DNA of 49,488 nucleotides, from positions 1 to 49,488 of the forward strand of contig JAJDNS010000126.1 of NCBI GenBank assembly GCA_022340585.1, read 5' to 3'. The notes below the pieces were generated by a model. The model ran no database searches. It was not told where the DNA came from and was given only the letters and a program-made list of their open reading frames with translations. Numbering within the stretch: the stretch's first letter is position 1; each line of letters opens with the position of its first letter. Shown piece by piece: positions 44,141 to 49,488 of the stretch. Made by a program: the position numbers and the translations under genes. This DNA is from Acidobacteriota bacterium. GTDB taxonomy: Bacteria; Acidobacteriota; Vicinamibacteria; Fen-336.

Positions 44141-45397
44141 ATGAAGCCGAGGACCCTCAACCGGAGAGACTTCTGCGGCACGGCCGCCGCTGCGGCCCTG
44201 CTCGCGCCACGCGCCGCGAGGGCCCGGAGGTTCACGACGAAGGGGGGCGTGCTCCTCTTCTCCGGCTGGGCCACGAAGAACATCGGCGACATCGGACACA
44301 CCCCGGGCACCCTGCGCTACCTGGAGGACTACTGTCCCGGGGTCCCGGTGACCCTGTGGCTCGACAAGGGCAACAACCGCGTGATCCGCATGCTGCAGGC
44401 GCGGTTCCCCCGGGTGCCCATCGTACGGGGACGGCTCGACGACTCGGGAAAGGCGGACAACCCGGCTTTGCAGAAGGCCTTCGACCGCTGCCAGGTCTTC
44501 CTCCACAACTCCGGGATGCACTTCAACGACCGCTGGCCGCCTCCCGAGAACCTCCTGACGGCGTGCGCCGCCCGCGGGAAGCCCGTGGGGCTCTACGGCC
44601 AGTCCTTCGACGGCTTCGCCCCCGCAGACCGGGCGCGTCTCGTGGAGCGCCTTTCCCGGACGGCCTTCATCTACACCCGCGACGTGGAGTCCCTCTACTA
44701 CCTGAGGGACATCGGGGTGCGCTCCCCGATCCTGGAGTTCGGTCCTGACGGGTGCTTCGGCATCGACGTCCGCGACGACGCCACGGCCGACCGCTTCCTT
44801 GCCGCCCACGATCTCGAGCCGAGGCGGTTCATCACGGTGACCCTCCGCACCGACACCTGGGTCGACGGGGTCCGAGGGCCCTACCCCGAGATCATGGAGG
44901 CCTGGGCCTCCCAGCTCCGTCGAGTCATCACCCAATGGGTGAAGACCACCGGCCTCCGCGTCCTCCTTGCTCCAGAGGTCGAGAAGGAGATCGAATCGGC
45001 GCAAGCGCTTCTCTACGAGCGCCTTCCCGCCGACATCCGCTCTCACGTGGTCCAGCGGGAGACGTTCTGGAACGTAGACGAAGCCGCCTCCGTCTACGCC
45101 CGGGCCCACACCGTGGTGGCCCTGGAGCCCCACTCCTGCATCATCGCCCTGGCGTTCGGCACCCCGGCCATCCACTTCTTCAACGAGGGCCACGGGCGAA
45201 AGGCCTGGATGTTCCGGGACATCGGCCTCCCCGAGTGGCTCGTCACCATCGACCGGGACAATGCCGAGCTGGTTTCGACGATCCTCACAACCATCCGCAG
45301 GGACTATCCCCGCGCCCAGGAGAAGGTGGACCGGGCCATGGCCTTCGTGCACCGCCGCTCGGCCGAGATGATGGCCACCGTCCGCGCCCTGCTGTAG
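44141..45397 (+). CDS. Polysaccharide pyruvyl transferase family protein with Tat-type signal
   Basis: A 418-residue protein. The N-terminus NRRDFCGTAAAAALLAPRAARA has the twin-arginine pattern and a short hydrophobic Ala core, so it is predicted to be exported folded by Tat. The body matches polysaccharide pyruvyl transferases: an opening GGVLLFSGWATKNIGDIG, a central GKPVGLYGQSFDG and late VALEPHSCIIALAFGTPAIHFFNEGHG. Family enzymes normally add pyruvate ketals to sugars in the cytoplasm using PEP, which makes an exported version odd. GGAGAGGGG precedes the ATG. The gene follows the KamA-like gene. Confidence 0.82.
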   Translation: MKPRTLNRRDFCGTAAAAALLAPRAARARRFTTKGGVLLFSGWATKNIGDIGHTPGTLRYLEDYCPGVPVTLWLDKGNNRVIRMLQARFPRVPIVRGRLDDSGKADNPALQKAFDRCQVFLHNSGMHFNDRWPPPENLLTACAARGKPVGLYGQSFDGFAPADRARLVERLSRTAFIYTRDVESLYYLRDIGVRSPILEFGPDGCFGIDVRDDATADRFLAAHDLEPRRFITVTLRTDTWVDGVRGPYPEIMEAWASQLRRVITQWVKTTGLRVLLAPEVEKEIESAQALLYERLPADIRSHVVQRETFWNVDEAASVYARAHTVVALEPHSCIIALAFGTPAIHFFNEGHGRKAWMFRDIGLPEWLVTIDRDNAELVSTILTTIRRDYPRAQEKVDRAMAFVHRRSAEMMATVRALL

Positions 45398-45872
45398 CGC
45401 GCGACCCCGTGCGACAGGGTCGGCTCCCCACAGCTCCTGAGGATGGCCTCCTCCCCTGGAGGGACATAGACTCCGCGGAGTTCGAGGTCGCCTTCGATTC
45501 ATGCATGCTCGTCGCCGCTCTGCGGGATGCTTCGGCGGCGAGTCGTGTTTGAAAGCAGCAGTGGGTGGGCTGGCCGCCGATCCTTCCACGCAACGTCTGC
45601 CCCTCAAGAAGCTCCCAGGCGATGAACCACAGCCGGTGGTGCTCGTCGATCTCGTGGACAGTGCAGATGCCGGAGTGGTTGAGGGCCGAGGCGGCCCGGG
45701 CCTCCCTCTGGAAGCGCTCGAGGGCCTGTTGCTTCCCGGCGAGGCCCTCGGGCAGGAACTTCAGGGCCACCGAGCGACCGAGGCGCGGGTCCTCGGCCCG
45801 GTAGACGATACCCATCCCCCCGTCGCCGAACGTCCCGACGACGCGGTAGTGCGAGCTCGTGGGACCGATCAT
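45285..45872 (-). pseudogene. Truncated serine/threonine protein kinase (N-lobe only)
   Basis: From the ATG at 45872 the protein starts as a bacterial Pkn2-type kinase: YRVVGTFGDGGMGIVYRAED (glycine loop), the catalytic-type Lys in VALKFLPEG, the helix ERFQREARAAS and LNHSGICTVHEID. Homology ends near residue 103 (about 45565) at ELLEGQTLRGRIGG. Beyond it the frame runs on through non-kinase sequence and overlaps the pyruvyl transferase gene. The HRD and DFG motifs are missing, so it cannot be an active kinase. This is a 3'-deleted gene remnant. Confidence 0.75.
45402..45422 (+). terminator. Short stem-loop after the pyruvyl transferase gene
   Basis: CGACCC pairs with GGGTCG around a nine-base loop, starting five bases after the stop codon. 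No T-run follows, so this is a weak terminator candidate. Confidence 0.3.
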
Positions 45873-45992
45873 GGTCCGCTCCTGGCTCGTCCGAGGCTCC
45901 GGCCGACACACCCGGATCGTCTGCGCTTTGCCGCGACGCTTGCCACAACGAACGATCGGGGCACGGCGGCCCGCACCAGCGGGGGGGCCGAC

Positions 45993-47201
45993 TCAGTAGC
46001 CCTTGCGGTGCCGGACCTCCACGCCCGGCACCCCCACCTTCACCTCGATGCGCCGCAGCTCCTTCTCGCCGGGGGAGCTCCCCGGCGGCTCGTAGCCGAT
46101 GAGGTAGTAGGCGCTCACGTCCTCGGCGACTCGCTCGAGCCCCGCCTGCAGGTCGTTCGTGTTGCGCACGATGAAGCCCCCGCTCTCGCTGGCGATGACC
46201 TCCGCGCCCTGGGACTCGGCGAAGACATCGACCTGGCCCTGGGCCAGGCTCGAGAGAGGATCGGCGGCCCCCTGCTCGGCCCCGCCTCTCGGCTCACCCA
46301 GGCGGCGGGCGTCGAGGAAGGACACCGTCCCGTTGGCCCGCTGGGCGATGCGCGCTATGGCGTAGAACTCGGGCAGGGCCGGGTCGTAGACGAAGCCACT
46401 GGAGATCAAGGCGAAGGCTTTTCGCCCTCGCCAGCGCGACGACCACTCGAGGGCCCGAGCGACGACGGCGAGCGCCGCGCGGCTGCGCTCCTCGGTCTCG
46501 GCGTTCACGCGCAGGGCCAGGCGTTGAGCCTCTCGCTCAGCCCGCATCTGCATGTCTCCCCCCCTCCGGGGAGCGAAGACGGTGCCATCCCTGAGCAGGC
46601 GCTGGGCGACTGCGGACTTCGTGTCCAGATCTCCCTTGACGATACGGAGGGCTTCCCCTTCCGACAGGTTCTCGAAGATCCGGTGGCGCTCGTAGCGCCC
46701 CTTCAGGCCACGAATGAAGGCGTCGAGGGACGCACGCCCGTCCGGCAGCTGGGTCCCGGCCATCCCTCCCGTGGCCGTCGAGACGACCGCCACCCGGTCC
46801 CCCTCCCGAGCCCCGGAATCCAGGAAGGCGAGGAGGGCTCGCTTGGCCTCCTCCGCCTGGTTGGGTCTCATGTGCAGCTCGTCCATGACGAAGACGAGGA
46901 GCCGAGGCAGCACGACGTACTCGGGCGTGGCCGCGGGGGGCACCACACCCGGCGCCCAGACCTCCTCGAGGTGCACGATGGGCTCCTCGACGCCGTCCTC
47001 GAGAACGGTGAAGTCCTCCCGGCGAAGCCCCGGCACGGGCACTCCGTCCTTCGTGACCCTGACGTCCACGAGGACGAGCCGGGTCTCCACACCGAACTTG
47101 CGCGGCGGCGGTTCCTGGGCTGCGGCGCTGGCCCCAGCGACGGCCCACACGAGCAGCCCCGAGGCCGCGGCCAGGAGGCGCTTCCATTCCGGTCGTCCCA
47201 T
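45993..47201 (-). CDS. Secreted VWFA-domain protein, acidobacterial TIGR03436-like
   Basis: A 402-residue protein with a signal peptide (MGRPEWKRLLAAASGLLVWAV to ASAAAQ). Next is a short beta domain (VETRLVLVDVRVTKDGVPVPGL), then a von Willebrand A-type fold (LLVFVMDELHMRPNQAEE, EGDRVAVVST and ALISSGFVYDP). It ends with SAYYLIGYEPP and RHRKGY, where the protein stops. The metal site seems degenerate: the usual DxSxS reads DELHM. Such proteins are abundant in Acidobacteriota and their role is unknown. The stop is exactly at the point where longer relatives carry on. It starts eight bases after the preceding gene's stop, and both starts share a GAGGC(C/G)ATCATG context, so they form one operon. 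Confidence 0.82.
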   Translation of the reverse strand: MGRPEWKRLLAAASGLLVWAVAGASAAAQEPPPRKFGVETRLVLVDVRVTKDGVPVPGLRREDFTVLEDGVEEPIVHLEEVWAPGVVPPAATPEYVVLPRLLVFVMDELHMRPNQAEEAKRALLAFLDSGAREGDRVAVVSTATGGMAGTQLPDGRASLDAFIRGLKGRYERHRIFENLSEGEALRIVKGDLDTKSAVAQRLLRDGTVFAPRRGGDMQMRAEREAQRLALRVNAETEERSRAALAVVARALEWSSRWRGRKAFALISSGFVYDPALPEFYAIARIAQRANGTVSFLDARRLGEPRGGAEQGAADPLSSLAQGQVDVFAESQGAEVIASESGGFIVRNTNDLQAGLERVAEDVSAYYLIGYEPPGSSPGEKELRRIEVKVGVPGVEVRHRKGY

Positions 47202-47209
47202 GATCGCCT

Positions 47210-48109
47210 CTACTCGGGCAGCCGGTACCGCTCCTCGGTCTGCACCTTGAAGCTCCTGTAGTTCTTGTACTCCGCCGTGCAGTTGATGAACTCGCTGTCC
47301 CGCTGGACGTGCTCCGAACCGGGCAGGCGGTGCCTCTCCTGGACGGGCCGGGTCGACTCGTAGCTCTCCTTCATCTCGTGGGGTAGCCACATGCCCAGCT
47401 CCTCGACCCAGCGGTAGATCACCCAGACCCGCACCCGGCCCTCCTTGGACCTCGAGTCGAACGCGAGCTCGGTCTTCAGGATGGCGCCGTCATTCTCGTC
47501 GACGTAGAGGCGGCCACGCGTGAAGACGTCCTGGCTCTGCTCTCGGATGAGGGTGGGGCGCGACACTTCGCGATAGTCGACGACGCCGCACCTCCTCCCC
47601 TCGACCTTCTTGCGCCCGCCGTACTCGAATTCGAAGCGGTCGCGGTTGTCGGGGTGCAGGAAGAGCAGCGGGATCGTCGGGATGTTGAAGTTGCGCACGG
47701 TACGCCCGAGGTTGTACCGGGAGCTCTCCTGAAGCAGGGCGCGGCACTGCTCGATGGCGGAGCCGCGCGACTCTAGCCACAGCTTCTCGAGTCGCGCTTC
47801 GCGGTCTCTCACGGCCTTCCCGTCCACCTCGTAGACGTCGCGGAACAGGATCCACTTGAGGGCGCCCCCGATGGGCGCGAACAGCACGTCCGAGTGCAGC
47901 GAGCGCGAGGCGACGGGCATGCTGCCCTGGTCGCGGAGAACGTACTGCATGTAGTCCTCCTCGGCGACGACGGCCGAGAAGCCCTCTTCGTAGCCGACGA
48001 CGTACGCGCCGGCCTTGTCGAGAAGGGACTGGAGATCCTCTTCCGTCCCGGCGGACATCGGGAGGAGCGCGAGGGGGGCTGCGAGGAAGACTCCCCGGGT
48101 GCGGGTCAT
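47210..48109 (-). CDS. Secreted hypothetical protein, operon partner of the VWFA protein
   Basis: A 299-residue protein with a signal-like start (MTRTRGVFLAAPLALLPMSAG) and then helical and beta-rich sequence: LLDKAGAYVVGYEEGFSAVVAEEDYMQ, FRDVYEVDGKAVRDREARLEKLW and LYVDENDGAILKTELAF. The last recalls secreted acidobacterial proteins that report on outer-membrane lipoprotein-like beta folds, but I do not recognise a named family. GGAGG precedes the ATG at 48109. It is separated by eight bases from the VWFA gene downstream, so the two probably act together outside the cytoplasm. Confidence 0.75.
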   Translation of the reverse strand: MTRTRGVFLAAPLALLPMSAGTEEDLQSLLDKAGAYVVGYEEGFSAVVAEEDYMQYVLRDQGSMPVASRSLHSDVLFAPIGGALKWILFRDVYEVDGKAVRDREARLEKLWLESRGSAIEQCRALLQESSRYNLGRTVRNFNIPTIPLLFLHPDNRDRFEFEYGGRKKVEGRRCGVVDYREVSRPTLIREQSQDVFTRGRLYVDENDGAILKTELAFDSRSKEGRVRVWVIYRWVEELGMWLPHEMKESYESTRPVQERHRLPGSEHVQRDSEFINCTAEYKNYRSFKVQTEERYRLPE

Positions 48110-48269
48110 GATGGCCTCCTTCCTAGTGGGGCTCCCGGGCGACATCACCTCGAGCCCGGAAGCTCGCGAGGGGCGACGCCGTTTCTTCGAGAGGCAGCAT
48201 ACTCCGTCGGCGAGAGACGGGACAACGCTACAAGGGATTGGACGCGGCGCGGCAGCGAGGTGGCCGGGA

Positions 48270-48684
48270 CACACCTGTGCGACGGGCGAAGCGGTGCCCC
48301 TGGCGCTGGAGATGTCGCCCGTGGTCGCCGCGAGTTCCCGCGCCTGCACGACATCGCCAAGCCGTCGCCCCCCAACGGGGAGGAGTACCGCTCCGCCACC
48401 TGGACCGGCATCAGCGGCGACAGCTATTGCAGGAATGCCCCGGGGCGGACCTCCCGACCTTCTCGAAGGAATGGCTCGACGAGCACATCCGGAGCACGGG
48501 ACCCCTCGGCGAGCACTACCCCTACCCGTGCTGCATCCACGAGGGGGCACCTACGCCGGTGGTCACGGTGATCCCCAGGGTCCCTGGTGTCGCCCACGTG
48601 ATCCTGGTCGTGGAGGACGACGGCTCGCCTCGTATCACCTCGTGTCGCCGCGCCATCCTCGAGATCGCGCCCGCCGACCAGTAG
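48270..48684 (+). pseudogene. Frameshifted remnant of an unidentified gene
   Basis: Coding-like sequence with strong G/C third positions runs through three frames in turn. GEAVPLALEMSPVVAA (about 48286-48333) is in one. FPRLHDIAKPSPPNGEEYRS and TWTGISGDS (about 48335-48425) are in a second. QECPGADLPTFSKEWLDEH onward to the TAG at 48682-48684 is in the third. At least two frameshifts are needed to join them. I do not recognise the family; the Pro- and Cys-containing C-terminal part (HYPYPCCIHEGAPTPVVTVI) is distinctive. It is divergent from the secreted-protein operon. Confidence 0.45.
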
Positions 48685-48768
48685 AGGGGGGCCCGTCGGA
48701 CGTCCCTTCCCCGATGTCCCCGCGGCATCCCTCTGCTCTCAGGATCCCCGGATCGTCGACCGCTCTTC

Positions 48769-49140
48769 TCATGAAAGCTGAACGAAGGCGATTCGTGCCT
48801 CGGAATCACCCAGCGCGCGGGTGAGGTGGCCTTTCCCTCCAACGTCCTCCAGGAGGACGACGCCGCCCGGCCCAAACCTCCGGACTTCGCCGTCCGACAC
48901 CTCGACTTCGAGCTCGCCGGAAAGCACCACAGCGAACTGTCGGCGCGGTGTCGGGTGCCAATCGCCCACCCAACCTGCGGGAACGTCCGCGAGGATGATC
49001 CTCTCGGCAGAAAGAGGCTCGGACAGATTCAACGGCGGCGCCGGAGGAGCGAAGTCCACCAGAGAGACCTCGACATCGACGTCCTCGAAGTGGCTCTCTT
49101 CCTCGCGATCTTCGAAGATTCGTGTGTAGTCCAGCTCCAT
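48769..49140 (-). CDS. Cupin-domain protein
   Basis: A 123-residue single-domain cupin. The core strands run from WVGDWHPTPRRQFAVVLSGELEVEV to FGPGGVVLLEDVGGKGHLTRAL; the first cupin motif has one His (DWHPTPRRQF) and the second has GGKGH. The metal ligands are thus only partly conserved. It may bind a small carboxylate or sugar acid. The ATG at 49140 is immediately preceded by AGGAGG with no spacer, so a slightly later start cannot be excluded. No clear partner gene. Confidence 0.75.
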   Translation of the reverse strand: MELDYTRIFEDREEESHFEDVDVEVSLVDFAPPAPPLNLSEPLSAERIILADVPAGWVGDWHPTPRRQFAVVLSGELEVEVSDGEVRRFGPGGVVLLEDVGGKGHLTRALGDSEARIAFVQLS

Positions 49141-49209
49141 CCTCCTGTGACCTGGATCGAGACCCCGCTGACCGGACGACGCTGGAGCACTCGGCCCGCC
49201 CTCCCTGGC

Positions 49210-49488
49210 CTAGTCGCCGTCTCGCGACATCGCGGCCGCGAGGGCCAGGTCCTGCTCCCGCACCGCCGCAACGTCGAACCTGCGGGCGGAGGCGGCCATG
49301 CGTGTGAGGGCCGCGCCCACGGCCATTGGGGGCGCGGTCTCGCCCTTCTTCGCGCGGTGAAATCGCACCGGGTTGATCCGCCCCACGACCACGTTGCGCA
49401 GGTAGGGCGACTTGAAGCCGCGTGCCTTCAGCTGGTCGACGATCTCCTTGACCCGCTCGTCGATCTCGACGAGGCGGGCCGCCCATCC
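49210..49488 (-). CDS. Partial conserved protein at the right edge, unidentified
   Basis: The C-terminal 92 residues of a gene that begins beyond the window. A helical segment ARLVEIDERVKEIVDQLKAR leads into SPYLRNVVVGRINPVRF and a Gly/Ala-rich region, ending LALAAAMSRDGD. The YLRxxVVGRINPVRF patch faintly recalls small ParB-like or DNA-binding proteins, but that is a guess. The frame is open to the edge and has good coding-type third positions. Confidence 0.5.
   Translation of the reverse strand, partial: GWAARLVEIDERVKEIVDQLKARGFKSPYLRNVVVGRINPVRFHRAKKGETAPPMAVGAALTRMAASARRFDVAAVREQDLALAAAMSRDGD

Noticed and set aside
43897..44310. Minus-strand frame that includes a short signal-like stretch (MLATGLCLVLLLAA)
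   Set aside because: Only 31 residues from that Met, opposite the end of the KamA-like gene; no ribosome site.

Overview
The window is very GC-rich and densely coded, with strong G/C third positions, frequent GTG/TTG starts and many 1-8 base gene overlaps. It looks like chromosome of an Acidobacteriota-like Gram-negative bacterium. Supporting clues are VWFA-related proteins of the type common in acidobacteria, a DUF1080 lipase/hydrolase-like protein, a Ser/Thr kinase fragment, TolC/RND efflux genes, Tat and lipoprotein signals, and a selenoprotein. The assignment is an inference from gene content. I saw no tRNA, rRNA, insertion sequence or CRISPR array.

Layout. 1-9645: pyrimidine biosynthesis in two divergent blocks. 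On the minus strand lie an alkaline-phosphatase-superfamily membrane protein, a HAD phosphatase, pyrR, pyrB, pyrC and a circularly permuted ATP-grasp enzyme; on the plus strand pyrK, pyrD and pyrF. Together they supply UMP synthesis except carbamoyl-phosphate synthase and pyrE. PyrR carries an unusual histone-H1-like basic tail. 9663-13676: a large polytopic membrane protein with a TPR-like tail, a cytoplasmic periplasmic-binding-protein-like sensor and a single-domain response regulator. 13699-18142: the mrfA/mrfB helicase-exonuclease DNA-repair pair, divergent from folE. 18175-26664: assorted metabolic genes: a TIGR04282-type transferase, a DUF1080 protein, a GrdB-like selenoprotein read through an in-frame UGA, a zinc-ribbon protein, a histidine kinase, a GHMP sugar kinase, a redoxin and an M3 peptidase.

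26753-34287 is the most interesting block: one minus-strand operon of seven tightly packed genes. In order of transcription it encodes a membrane histidine kinase, a TauE/SafE anion exporter, a TIGR02186 membrane-anchored protein, a PEP-synthase-like phosphotransferase without the usual PEP/pyruvate TIM barrel, two output-less response regulators, and a cytidylate-kinase-like protein fused to a BON domain. Its function is unknown to me; it reads as a two-component-controlled anion transport and phosphotransfer system.

34441-40754: a phosphatase remnant, then a tetR-tolC-mfp-RND efflux operon behind a promoter with palindromic operators. 40755-49488: a looser region with palindromes, a truncated VWFA-type protein, a divergent KamA-like radical SAM enzyme, a Tat-signal polysaccharide pyruvyl transferase, a truncated Ser/Thr kinase, an intact VWFA protein with a partner secreted protein, a frameshifted gene, a cupin and a partial gene at the right edge. 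Three or four broken genes here suggest ongoing decay or past rearrangement.
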